DNA of 64,000 bases, taken from NCBI GenBank assembly GCA_032719365.1, contig CM064871.1, forward strand, positions 31,531,566-31,595,565, written 5' to 3'. Origin of the DNA: Prinsepia uniflora (Eukaryota > Streptophyta > Magnoliopsida > Rosales > Rosaceae). The notes below the pieces were generated by a model. The model saw only the letters and a program-made list of their open reading frames with translations. It ran no database searches and was not told where the DNA came from. A program made the position numbers and the translations under genes. Positions 31,910 through 43,838 of this stretch are shown here, one piece after another. Each line of letters starts with the position of its first letter. Positions within the stretch are counted from its first letter, which is position 1.

Positions 31910-34557
31910 TCGTGGTGAAAGTTATGATGTACGGAAGTTCAAGGGCATTTTCGTAATTTGAACAAAATAAGGAGAAATGTTGACTTTTTGATCGGGAGGT
32001 CCGATGGCCGAGGACCGAGGACCGTTAGGAAGGTCTCGATACCCTGAATCCGTAAACAGGCGGCACGCATCAATCGGAGTCCGAATGACCGAGTTACGGG
32101 TCTGGATGCGTGAGGGGCACTTTGGTAATTTTCTGCACAGGGGCAGAATGATAATTTCACATGGGCACTGTTTGATCGAGCAGCCATGATATTGGACGTT
32201 TTGTGCGATCTGTCCTATGGATTGTTTAACAATTGATGACTGTTTGGGGCAGCTTTGGGTTGTGGTTGCACATGTAATTGTGCTGGCAACTGATTGCACA
32301 CACATGGGCACTGTTTTTCTATTGTTTTCGGGTCAGTGCAGGGGACTTTACACAGAGGATTGAGGAATGATTTGGGGTGCTTTAAACGGCTGAATTGGAT
32401 TAAAAGAATTGTGAGTGAGTCGTGAGGATTCATTCGGGGCAAGTGAGGACTGTCGAATTGGAGAGAAAACAGAGATTGGAGAAATCTGGAAAAATTGGGG
32501 GAAAATAGAATTTAAAATGTGTGGCGTTTTGGATGAAACCAAGGGCTGTAATACTCTTCTGGGTTCATTACGAACTCAACCGTATCGATTGGCAAGGGTA
32601 TCGATCACGGTTTGGCCATGAACGCAGGTTCGAGTTTCTGGGAAATTTGGAGCTTGAGGGCGACCATCTACGGGTAAGAATTCCTGAAATTAGCTACGGA
32701 TTAATGATTGGTTAGGTCATACGAAGCTTCTGTATCTTTTAATTTGAAAACCAGGATGATTTGTGTGAGTTTCGAATGTTATGACCGTGAGTTTGAATTC
32801 GAGAGAATTGTTGGATTAAGGATTTATGGGTGTAATTAAGTTTACAGAACCATAATTAGACACAAGACAATCCTTTTGGCTGATTGAATTAATGAAATTA
32901 AGTGGGAATTGACAGGTTTCTGGCCGGGTCAGATCGCGGGTAATCAGACCCGTTTACCAGTCATACGGGTTGGAACGATGACTGTTCACAGTCACTGTAG
33001 CAGCGCGTGGCTTTCACGCGCAGCGACTCACGGCGGCGCGTGACGGCGTGTGGGCACGAATCTCAAGGTGAGGTCAACATGACTTTTGTCCTATTCAATG
33101 TAACGAACATTTTAGCGTTGGTTTCGTGTCGATCGGACCCCGTTTCGATATTGTTCGGGATCTCCAAAGGTTTTTAATCGAGTTATAAAAAAGTTAAAAA
33201 TTCGAGAAAATTACGGGACTTGAATAAGATGTTATTGAAGAGGTTAGTAACCCTCTAATGTGATGTGGACAGGATTGGGAGTCCCGGTGATAGTGGTGTG
33301 GCCCGGGAAGGCCTATGACACGCGTATCGAGGCGCTCGGTTAAACGGTCTGTGAGTGGACATTGGTTTTATAAATTCGATGCATGCATAACTGTTTCATG
33401 ATTGTTATAATTGCTTTTATATGCTTTGATTTGGATATCGGTGAATTTATGTGATTTCACGCATTTCGAGGCGATTTACGGGTTGCGCGTAAATAGAGAT
33501 TTTCCAGATTTGCACTGATTTCCATAATTATGGTTCGGATATGATTTTATGAAACAGTTACGGATTTGATAAATTGAATTCGGGCCAGGGGCCCAATTGA
33601 TTTAAGAAATCGGGCCAGGGGCCCAGTTGATTTGAGAAATCGGGCCAGGGGCCCAGTTGACTTATGAAATCGGGCCAGGGGCCCAGTTGATTTATATATG
33701 TGATTTCGGGTCGGGGACCCTAAAATGGAATTGAATAAATGATTTCGGATTTGATAATCAACTATTTGGACTTATGACGGTTTTATGGAAATTCGGGGCA
33801 GGGCCCTTGTGATATTTTGGAAATGATTAATAAAATGTGTTCCATAACACCACCTCGATTTGAGGATATATATATTGGTCTCCTCCAAGTGTCGGGGACA
33901 CTGGAGAAGTCACGGTGAATTATCTGCGAGGGGTCATTGTACGGAGCAGCCGGACCGTATAGTGATCCAGGAGCAGGATTGCTATCATTAGACGTCAAGA
34001 ACGTCAGACATCGGGGATGTCAGAGATATGGACCCGGTGAGACCCCGGGCAGCACGCGTTGCTTAATATCGTGAGATATGACGTCGGGGACATCAAGCGT
34101 CAGAGACGCTAGGCATCGGGGATGCCGTAGATGGAAAAATAATAAATGTATATTACTGGATTTATGAAATAACTCTTGGATTGACTTTTGGAATTTGAAA
34201 CTATGCTTTGGTTTCCGGGCTAAGGCCCTAATGGTTATTTCTAAATAAATATGTGAAAATTTGTTTTTGGTGCATGCATATGCTTTTACTGGGGTGCATA
34301 AATCTCTTATAAATGTTTTAAACGGACTTGTTTATTTTCGTCCACTCACAGCTTTTGTTTTTAATGCCCTTCAGGTTGATTACGTATGCGACTGCAGCAG
34401 AGACTGTGACATCGCACACCTCCTTCATCGATTCTTGAGCACTCTGGAAGCCCGTTTGGGCAGTGGCAACAGGTTATCCCTTGTCTGACACCTCTGGTCA
34501 GATTGGAGCATGACACATTCCACGGTAATCCCTGGGGGATTGGGATGGGTCGTGTCA
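31910..34557 (+). repeat. 3' LTR of element C, 5'-truncated
   Basis: Aligns one to one with 17211-19858 (2648 bp in both), so only its first 236 bp are missing. It ends GGGATGGGTCGTGTCA followed by the TCACT target duplicate. The joint at 31909/31910 falls inside the conserved CGTGGTGAAAGTTATGATG block. Confidence 0.92.
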
Positions 34558-34728
34558 TCACTAGCCTATTACAGCCTTCCATTTGCCCCTTAATTTGTAG
34601 AAGCTGACACACACAATCTAAGTGAGAGAAATATGTTATTCTCTCACACATTCTTCAAACTTCTGCACCAAGAAACAGAATTAGGACTAAGAGATAGTAA
34701 TCTGATGAGGCAGGGAGCAGGGAGTAGG

Positions 34729-35745
34729 CTATGCACCAACATTCCCTTCTAGATTGCTCACTGGTTTAACACCAAGCAGTCCCCTCAAGTAGTTGAACCT
34801 TACCTTAGGCTATGCCTTTGTAAAAATGTTAGCCACCTGATCTTCTGACCTGCAGTAGATTAGGTCTATTTCTCAAGATTGCATTGCCTCTCTGATGAAG
34901 TGAAACCTCCTGCTGATGTGTTTTGTCTTTTGACAAAACACAAGGTTCTTGGTCATTGTAATAGCAGAGGTGTTGTCACAAAACAAGGTAGTAGGCCCTG
35001 TTTGTTCCTTTCCAAAATCCTCTAGCACAAACCTAAGCCATTTTGCTTCAGTTGTGGCTTCTGAGGCACTTACATAATCAGCCTCTGCAGTGGATAAGGC
35101 AACACTATGTTACTTTACAGATGTCCAAGAGAAAACCCCTCCTCCAAATAAGAAAGCATAGCTTGATGTGCTTCTCATGTCATCCATGCTTCCACTCCAA
35201 TCAGATCACAATACCTTATTAGAGTTGCATGTTCTTCTTTAGTGTACTCAATCCCATAATCCACTCTCCCTTGAACATATCTTAGGACCCTCTTGGTTGT
35301 TCCAAGATGTTTCTTGGATGGACGGTGCATAAATCTAGACAATATACTTGCAGAAAACATTATATCAGGCCTAGTAGCTGTTAAGTAAAGAAGACTACCC
35401 ACAATATGCTTGTAGAGTCCTTCATCTGCCTCTTATGATCCATATGATCTGTAGAGTCTGTCATTTGTAGCCAATGGGACACTAACTGGTTTGCATCCCT
35501 TCAAACCAAACTTCTCTAGAATAGTTAATGCGTACTTTTTCTGGTGAATGGAGATGCTTCTTGCAGATTGTACCACTCCTATTCCGAGCAAAAGATGCAA
35601 GAGTACCAAATTTGTCATCTCATACTTTGACATCATTTCTTCCTTGAATTCTGAGATCATTTCTTCACTGTCTCCTATGTATATTATGTCATCTATATAT
35701 ATAGACACAATAAGGGTCTTTTTCTTGTTGTTTGTCTACATCAGG
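34729..35745 (-). pseudogene. Ty1/copia pol remnant (RT C-terminal part and RNase H)
   Basis: Reading on the minus strand: TLIVSIYIDDIIYIGDSEE (RT catalytic IDD block) near 35720-35660, then KKYALTILEKFGLKGCKPVS, then GSLLYLTATRPDIMFSASIL, then RNase H with SMDDMRS, STAEADYVSASEATTEAKW and CDNTSAITMTKN, then a tail to NLEGNVGA and TAG at 34731-34729. The frame is broken by a TAA after SYGS near 35435, a frameshift at YCDLIGVEAW near 35200, a TAA for Gln after SVK near 35117, and a TAG after FTKA near 34815. Upstream pol and gag are missing: recognisable copia sequence ends near 35745 against the internal DNA of element H. Non-functional. Confidence 0.93.
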
Positions 35746-37403
35746 CTCCTGCTGTGATCTGCAGCTAAATCTCTGCATATCACCATAACTGACCAACCGA
35801 CCCCTACGTCATAAGACGTCACTTACGTCATCCATTTTACCTTTTCACCCAACCACCACTTAGTCGTTTCAACCTTTAACGTTGCCACTGCTTGATACAC
35901 ACTCGTGCCTCGCACTGAGCCACTCGGGATCCTCTCTGTCACACTCAGTGCCCACCGAACTCACAAGCTTGTTCTTTTAGGCACATCTACTATTTCGTCG
36001 GCATACTGGTTGGCATGTCCCAACTCTATGGGATCAACTCCAACACTCAACTCGTGTGATCCGTCCCAAGGATATCTAGGGCATCTGTCACTCATCCAAG
36101 TACATCTCACACATCACAGTCACCTCACAGGGTTGACGTGCCACACTTGCCAACGTCCAAAAGCCAACATTTCATTCTGCGATCGCACTCAGTCGTAACT
36201 GAGTCGAATCCAAAACCTATGCTCGTACTATGCGTCACTCACGCACCTCCGTATCATCGTCACGACTGACGAATCCCATCGTCACAATCTTATCGGCAAC
36301 CTGAGCCTATCCAACTCGATAAGACTCGACTACGTCCATCGATAGCGGCGTCTACCACAACCTCGTGCATACCAATCTCAGCATGTCTGCCACAACCTCG
36401 TGCAGACCAATCTCAAAAACACTCTGGTATCGAGACTCCAAATCTAAGCGGTCAACTCATCGCCAGTAACAACCACTCAGCACGCAACACGCAACATCCA
36501 CCGATCGGTCCACCTCAGGATTCGGTCGACAAGTACCACACTCCTGGTAACTTGTCCAATCAATCTCTTACTAGGGTTATCACAAACCCGGATGCCCACT
36601 GCAGCCCATCCATCCTGACCGATCCCTCGCTCTCGACTCCGAAGAGTCATCATACTCCAATATTGGTACCATACCTGCCAGTAACCACGATCCGAGGGCC
36701 TCGTCCTCTTGTAACTTTACGGCTTATTCCGACACTGGTATACCACCAACTAGTAACCACGATCTGAGGACCTCATCCTCTCATAACTCTACGGCTTTCA
36801 GCCGTTAGCCTCCACAAGAACTTGACCATAATCCGAGTCTAACACCGTTCAAACATGGCATACCATAATCACCGCATTCCATACCAAGCCACACAACATC
36901 TACACCATGGCATCCTCTGTCAGTCGTCATCCCTCCGGGACTTGACACACCGAAACATGGCATCTCGTGCCAAATGGATCAAACGTTCCCATTCCAACAG
37001 TCTCATTCGGGTCATCCACGACCTCCACCGACACCACTTGTCACAATCCATAACTGTCATGACCAATCCACGATTCTGACTTTCAGGTCCTCATTCTGTG
37101 TCTACTGGTCCACTGGATCCTATCCACTAGTAACATTACGGCTCCAAGTAGTTGAATTTGCACGAATATCGATCCAACTCAGGATTAAATCTCACTACCA
37201 CGCGGCATCTTACGCCAATCAAACCCTAAACCATTGCACCTCGTGCCAAACATAAACTAATCGGGGTTTGATTCCACTGAATCCCCATACTCATACCCTA
37301 ACTATCAGGTTGACGATGGGCCATTATCACTGCAGAGACATCACATCCTCGACCCTCATACACCATAAGAGCTAACCGTGCTCGCTCAGAGCGCACAAAC
37401 CTC
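35746..37403 (-). other. Internal region of element H (non-coding, 3'-truncated)
   Basis: LARD-like internal DNA on the minus strand, homologous to D near its primer-site end: about 36505-37403 parallels about 25795-26645, including the TCGACAAGTACCA and TATCAGGTTGA blocks. The left end abuts the copia remnant near 35745-35790 without LTR ends, so the 3' part of H was lost by deletion or rearrangement. No protein is recognised. Confidence 0.65.
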
Positions 37404-37805
37404 GCTCTAATACCACTTGTCACGACCCATCCCAAATCCCCCCGGGATTAACGGGGGACATGCCTGATCTCGTCTGACACAAAGTGTCAGACAAGGGAAT
37501 GTTCCGACTTTAGCCCCACCAGGCTTCTAGAGTACGCCAGGATCTGGAAAAGGAATGTGATGTCTCGGTCTCTGCTACAGCACGCATCCGCGATCAACTT
37601 GAAAGGCATTAAAACAACGAAAAGCTGTGAGTGGACAAAATAATAGTTTAATAAAACAATTTCATAAAAGAATATATTTATTTATGCCCTTCACTAAAAA
37701 GCCTGCATGCATTCGAAAACCAGTTATCAAAATGAAACCATTAGGGCCTTAGCCCAAAACTGTATGTCAAACCAATCACGCGAGCTACTGTCCAAAAACC
37801 ATACC
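37404..37805 (-). repeat. Primer site and 5' LTR of element H, first part
   Basis: The minus strand shows TGGTATTAGAGC (37415-37404), the initiator tRNA primer site with one C-to-T change, two bases from the LTR end. The LTR itself starts at 37418 (TGTCACGACCCATCCC in plus orientation) and is cut at 37805 by LTR I. It resumes at 51454. Confidence 0.85.
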
Positions 37806-38293
37806 TGTAACGACCAGTCCCGAATTTTGGGATTAAATTAGTGACTAATCAAGTATTAGTGAGGTTAATCGGTGATTAGTGGGGTACTTTCGGAAGGACG
37901 ACGCGAAATGACCGTTTTGCCCCTAGTCGTGGGTAAAACGTTGACTTTTCATTCAAGCGGTCAAATGGATTTTGGCCGATAACTGTGACGTAGTTTGGGA
38001 CGTCATAAGTTCATAGACAGGTGGCACGTTCGATTCCGACATTCGAGGAAGAAGTTATGACGTTCGGAAGTTCATGGGTATTTTGGTAATTTGGTTCAAA
38101 TGGGCAAATAATTGACTTTTGACCTGGGAGGTCCGATGGCCGAGGGCCGAGGACTGTTACGTAGAACGGGTCGATACGAATTCATAGACAGGCGGCAAGC
38201 CAAAATCGGACTTCGAACGGGAAAGTTATGGTTTCAAGGAAGTTTCGGGTCACTATTGCACGAATTACGAAACGAATGCCTTTTGGCATTAAG

Positions 38294-38505
38294 TGTCAGG
38301 AACCGTCCCAATCCCCCCAGGATTAACGAGGGACACTCCTGATCCCATTTGACACAGAGTGTTAGACCAGGGAAAATTTGAACCTTTAGCTCGAAGGATT
38401 CCAGAGTACGCCAGGATCCGGAGGAGGTATGTGATGTCTTGGTTTCTGCTACAGTCCGCACCATATTCAACCTGAACGACATTGAAAACGGAAAGACTGT
38501 AAGTG
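38294..38505 (-). repeat. Element E 3' LTR, terminal fragment
   Basis: Matches the first 215 bp of 46081-48956 (TGTCAGGAACCGTCCC start, then the TTTGACAC...GTGTTAGA decayed hairpin) and stops at GACTGTAAGTGGA. Type 2 sequence follows directly, starting with a 20 bp unit duplicated at 38506-38525 and 38526-38545. Confidence 0.8.
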
Positions 38506-41309
38506 GAGGGTATCGAAACAACCTGGAGGGTATCGAAACAACCTGTGGATTGCGTGTGTGATGTCTCCATCCCTCTCTACCAACAGCCCGCACCGCAACA
38601 ACCTGGAGGGTATCAAAAACATAAAAAGACTGTGAGTGGACAAAAATAAATAGTACATTCAGAAAACAATTTTCAGAAAACAATTTATAGAAACATGCTT
38701 TTATACCCTCCATTTAAAACCAATGCATGCATATCAAACCATTTCATAAAACCATTCATATCCAAGAAAGAAAATCATTATTGAAAACCAGGATCCTTTC
38801 CTTTTCTCAAATCCGTAATTCAAATTCAGGGCCTCAGCCCACATAAATCTTCATCATCTGGGCCATTGCCCAAAACATCTGAAAACCAGTGAAAAACATC
38901 AATCGATCAAGTTGTTGGATCTCAAGTGAGCCCGAGTCTTTAAACTCAAAACACAATCAGCAGGCCACAGGGGATATCATAACCGAGTCTTTAAACTCAA
39001 AACATTTCAATCTAGGGCCCTCCCCCGTCAATCAACCGAGTCTTTAAACTCAAAACCAGATCCAACCATTTTTCTTTTTTCTGGGTCTTTAAACCCAAAA
39101 CCATTTTTCAACGGGTTTTTAAACCCAAAGCCAAGTGAAAACCATAGAAAATCCATATCCGAATTCGCACGATGATTCCGTAAGCTAGCATTCAGAACCA
39201 TCATCCCGAACCAAAATCCAGAATTTCTCTTTCAAGTTTCAAAACAGAATCAAGAATTATCTTTTCAAAATCCGATTCCAAAACCGAAATCACTTTTCCA
39301 AAATCACTTTTCCGAAATCACTTTCATGAACAGAGCTCCAAGCCAGAAATCACTTTTCAAAATCCGTTATAAATCATTGAAATCAAAGCATATTTCAAAT
39401 CCCAAAGTCAAATCATCAAAACCATGATCAAATCACAATATAAATCGAAAACTCGTAAAACGTGTAAATACGTCCTTATCTCGAAATACGTGCCAAAATC
39501 GTAAATCATCAATATCAATTCACAAATATAGAAATCACATATAGAAAACATATAAAACATATATGCATGCATCATAAGTTTGAAAGCAAAGTCCACTCAC
39601 AGACCATTAGCGTCGCCGTCTCGATACGCGTGCACTTATGCCGTTCCCGGCTAATCCGCTATCAACGGCTTTCCCGAACCTGTCCAAATCCCATAATAAG
39701 ATCACTAACTACTTCATAAAGCTTATACTAAAGCCCCGTAATTTTTCCAATTTTCTAAACTATTTTTAACAGAGCCCTAAAATCTTCGGACATCCCGAAA
39801 ACTATCGAGACGATGTCTGATTGACTCGAAACCAGTGCCAAATTTTTCGTTACATCGAATACCTTAAAAGTCATGTTAAAACCATCCTAAAAAACCATGC
39901 CACTCGCTCACACACGCCCCCCAAAGAGGGTGCGCGTGGGAGCCACGTGCCAAGTCATTGTTCATCTTCTTCCAGCTTAGGCGACCGGTTCAGACCGGTT
40001 CAGCAGGCAAGCCGGTTCAATTGAACTGGCGTGGGCGGTTCGACACCGATTTGCATCCAATTGCAAACCTATTTTAATCCTTTTCATTCCTACATGTTTG
40101 TCTCAGTCTTTTCCATTAATTAGTACCTAAAACCATGAGTTTAAACTCAAGAAATTACCTTTTTAATTCCAAAAATTGAACCGGCCATGTTCCCCCGTCG
40201 TGTTCTTTCACTTCTGGCCACCTCCCGTCATGGTTTCAAGTCCACACACTTCCTTTTAACCTCCAATCCTTGTTCCAATTAACCAAAGCATCTATTAATC
40301 CATGAAACACAATCTACCATTTTCGTAGTCAAAGTTCAATTTCCATGGAAATACTACTTACTTTTCCTTTCAGGCTTCACTTTGAGTCCATGGAGCTCAT
40401 TTCAACCTCCCAATCAATTCCCATTCAGGAACCATAAGCTAACAGTCACATTTGCAGGTGATAGAGGCATTGGTTCCTCACGGTTTGCATCTCCCCTGTT
40501 TTTCACGACGTCGTGGCCGCCGTCCACGACGGCCCTTTACCAACGCACCATCCTACTCTTCATCATCCACACTCTCATCCTCCTTCACACCTCACTAGAA
40601 AATCCTGAAGATTTGAAGAATTGGGTGGGAGGATTCTCATGGTCTCCTCTGTTTCTCACTTAAAAATCGTGCAACCATAATTTTAAACCGTGAAAACATG
40701 GTGGAACTGTGGGGGACCTTCTATGACCATCCAGAGAGGGACAGGTGTCCAAAATCTGGTGGAAACTGCATCCCAAAACTGCCAAGTGTCCTAATTCTAC
40801 TGGGCACAGATCCCTAAGCCATCAAATGACCAAAATGTCCTTGAATATTAAAATTACTATTTTGCCCCTCATATTCCTAGACCCATAACGTTGTCATCCA
40901 AACTTCAACTGACGCATGTCGCCTGTCGTTGTACTCAGGGAATCGAAACCTAGCTAATGGTCCTCGAATTACGTGAAAAGTCCATGTCGTTTGAAAAGTC
41001 AACAAATTGCCCATTTTCGCCAAAATTACCAAAATACCCTCAAACTTCCGAACATCATAACTTCCTCCTCGGATGTTAGAATGGGACGTGCCACCTGTCT
41101 AAGAACTCATGACGTCCCAAACTACGTCACAGCCATCGGCCAACGTCCATTTGATCGCCCAAACTAAAAATCAATATTTTTCCCCATTCTAGGGACAAAA
41201 TCGTCATTTTGCACCGTCCGTCCGAATTCGTCCAACTAATTACTGATTAACTTTACTAATCCGTCATTAATCACTAATTTAATCCGGATTTCCGGGACGG
41301 GTCGTTACA
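38506..41309 (-). repeat. Type 2 LTR fragment inside the 3' LTR of E
   Basis: Type 2 sequence of about 2.8 kb. It has GAGT-CTTTAA-ACTC and GGGT-CTTTAA-ACCC hairpins (about 38935-39130), the ATTCCGTAAGCTAGCATT block near 39175, and an intact end GGGACGGGTCGTTACA at 41309. Its other terminus (TGACAGGACC) is missing, and there is no target duplication. It replaces about 140 bp of the LTR of E, equivalent to about 46296-46435, so it arose by recombination or insertion plus deletion. Confidence 0.78.
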
Positions 41310-43838
41310 CAAAACCATTTTCACAAATTCATAACATAGTAAACATATGTGGGATCTCAGCCCAAATCCATTTATCAATCATAAAACACAATTTTGCAAA
41401 CCAGTTGAAATCATGTTTATCCATATATTTCATATAACCAATCCTGTCACGGTATCTAGAGCTACGTGCATGTTACCCGGGGTCTCAAAACCCAAGTCTC
41501 CCCAGGGTCAACCCAGGTCAATGTCCGTAGATCAATGACCTTCCTTGAAGGTTATAATCCATAGCCTTTCTGGGAGTAAGGAACCCAACGGGGGCGACTC
41601 TACTCAGTCAGTGCTCCGTGACTACTCCGGGATCCACCCAAGCCAACGACCCTCCCCGGAGGAGACAATTCATATATAAATGATGGTATACAAAAAACCT
41701 TTCAAGGGTTCATGCCCGGTCCCCATAAACCGTCATGAACCATAAAAACCTTTCAAGGGTTCACGCCGGTCCCCATAAACCGTCATGAACCATAAATCCA
41801 TTTATGGGCCCCTGACCCGAAATCACAATCTTAAAACGTAACTGGGCCCTAAGCCTGAATCCACATACAAACTAGGCCTCCAGCCCGAATCGTAAACCAA
41901 CTGGGCCTCGTGCCCGATTTCGTAAACCAAATGGGCCTCATGCCCGATGCCTTGTTAAATCAAATTGACTTCAGGTCCGAGAGTTCGTAAATCAAATGGA
42001 TCTCGTGCCCGGTCCATATTTCTAAATCCGAAATCGATTCAAGAACCAATTGGGCCTCTAGCCAGAAAACGTAACTAAATAGACATCGAGGCCGAGGGTT
42101 TCCAAAACAAATAGGTCTCGAACCCGAGTTTATCTTTTCAAATTCAAAACCCTTTCATGAAATCATTTCCAAAACTATAAGCACGGAAAATAGGTGCAAA
42201 ATCGAAAACCTCAATTTACGTGCAGGCATGTAAATCGCCTCGAAATGAGTGAAACCATGTAAATCACAACCATCCAAATTAACATCATAGAATCATATCT
42301 ATAAAGCATATAAAACATTTATTCATGCATCACAGTTTAGAAATCAAGGTCCACTCACATACCGTCCTAAGCTGCCGCCTCGATTTGCGTGCTGTAAGCC
42401 TCACCAGGCTAATCGTCGTCATCGGGACCTCCAAACCTGTCCAAATCGTAATAGAGGGTTAATAACTACTTAAATAACCCCTCACTAAAGCCCCGTAATT
42501 TTCCCAAATTTTGTAACTATTTTTAAAGTCAAACCTAAACCTTCGGACACCCCGAAACCTATCGAAACGATGTCTGATTGACACGAAACCATTCCTAAAA
42601 TGTTCGTTACATCGAAATGATGATTTCGTGTGTTGGAAGTTTCCCCAGAAAGTGACCCACGTGCCCACATGTGTCGCCCAAAGCCCCTGCGCTTGGGAGC
42701 CACGCGCCAGTGCACTGTGGATCTTCTTCTTCGGCCAGACTAGTCCGAACCGGCCAGTCCGGTCCAAAACCTGTAACAGGACTGGCGTGACCGGTCCAGG
42801 GTCCTCCTTCCTTCATTTTTTGTCCGTTCCTTCCCTTTTCAATCCTAAACTTCCTATTTAGTCCCTAGGAGTTTAATGGTATGAAGAAAACCAAGAACAA
42901 ACCCTTAAACCGACCCGTTCAATTCCTCCCTTCATGGTTCAAGGTTTCCCGATCACTCCCTGGGCTACCTAGCCCTTCACAGCCATCCAAAACCATCTTA
43001 TTATCTTCCTAAGATCCTAAAAATCCTCATCCAAACACCCAAAACCGTCCATGAAGCCCAAATCAAAATAAAAAGGAAAATGGGAAAAACCGAGCATACC
43101 TCCTCTCTCCACCGTGCACGGCGACCCAGCCACCTCCATGCCGTCATCAGCTCATCAGTCCAGCCTCTGTCTCCTTCACGGATTGGGTCAGGTGAGGGAA
43201 AGGATTGGGTGATGGTTTGAGAGGGAAAAGATGAGATCGGGTTTGGGTTTGGTTTGTATGAAACAAGGGAATGATCGATGCATGTGTGGGAGGCAGTGAG
43301 CAATGGATGAGTGACACTTTTCACTCCTCCATTGGGCCAATTTAAAATATCTGGGGCCCACTTAATTCCAAAAGGCATTTGTTTCGTAATTCGTGCAATA
43401 GTGAAATCTAACTTCCGTGACCCATAACTTTCCCGTTCGAAATCCGATTTCGGCGTGCCACCTGTCTATGAATTCGTATCGACCCGATCTACGTAACGGT
43501 CCTCGGCCCTCGGACCTCCCAGGTCAAAAGTCAACTATTTGTGCCTTTTAACCAAATTATCAAAATACCCATGAAGCTCCGAACGTCATAACTTCTTCCT
43601 CGAACGTCGGAATCGGATGTGCCACTTGTCTATGAACTTGTGATGTCCCGAACTACGTCATAGTCATTGGCCAAAGTCCATTTGACTGCCAAAACGAAAG
43701 TCAATGTTTTGCCCATTCTAGGGGCAAAATCGTCATTTCACGTCGTCCTTCCGTAAGTACCCCACTAATTACCAATTAACCTCACTAATCCTTGATTAGT
43801 CACTAATCTAATCCCAAAAATCGGGACAGGTCGTTACA
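41310..43838 (-). repeat. Element E 3' LTR, main part
   Basis: Aligns with about 46436-48956 of the 5' LTR and ends GGGACAGGTCGTTACA at 43838. It is followed by the purine tract, TTAAGGAGGGAATGT on the minus strand (43853-43839). Divergence from the partner LTR is visibly larger than between the LTRs of C or D. Confidence 0.87.

Larger units (their letters stand above)
16975..34557 (+). mobile_element. Element C: large non-coding LTR retrotransposon (LARD-like)
   Basis: 5' LTR 16975-19858, primer site 19861-19873, internal sequence 19874-20308 and 29545-31909 (split by element D), 3' LTR 31910-34557. Flanking target duplications are TCACT at 16970-16974 and TCACT at 34558-34562, a perfect match. 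The internal region, about 2.8 kb without D, has no gag, protease, RT or integrase motifs in any frame. The 3' LTR lacks its first 236 bp together with the purine tract, so the element also carries a deletion at the internal/LTR border. LTR identity is very high by eye, which suggests a young insertion. Confidence 0.9.
16844..34573 (-). repeat. 3' LTR of copia element, split by element C
   Basis: The halves are 16844-16974 and 34563-34573. Joined after removing element C and one TCACT duplicate they make a 142 bp LTR that reads, on the minus strand, from TGTAATAGGCT to ATACTACAACA. The purine tract AAGGGGCAAATGGAAGGC (34591-34574) lies directly before it, and the copia pol remnant lies upstream. 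The plus-strand half contains a short (CA)n run near 16908-16920. Confidence 0.8.

Noticed and set aside
37806..41309. A 3.5 kb unit with TGTAACGACC at one end and GGTCGTTACA at the other, like a DNA transposon with terminal inverted repeats
   Set aside because: The left part is the start of solo LTR I and the right end belongs to a type 2 LTR inside element E. Target duplications (ATACC for I, TTAAG/TTCAG for E) fit the nested model, and no duplication flanks the 3.5 kb unit.
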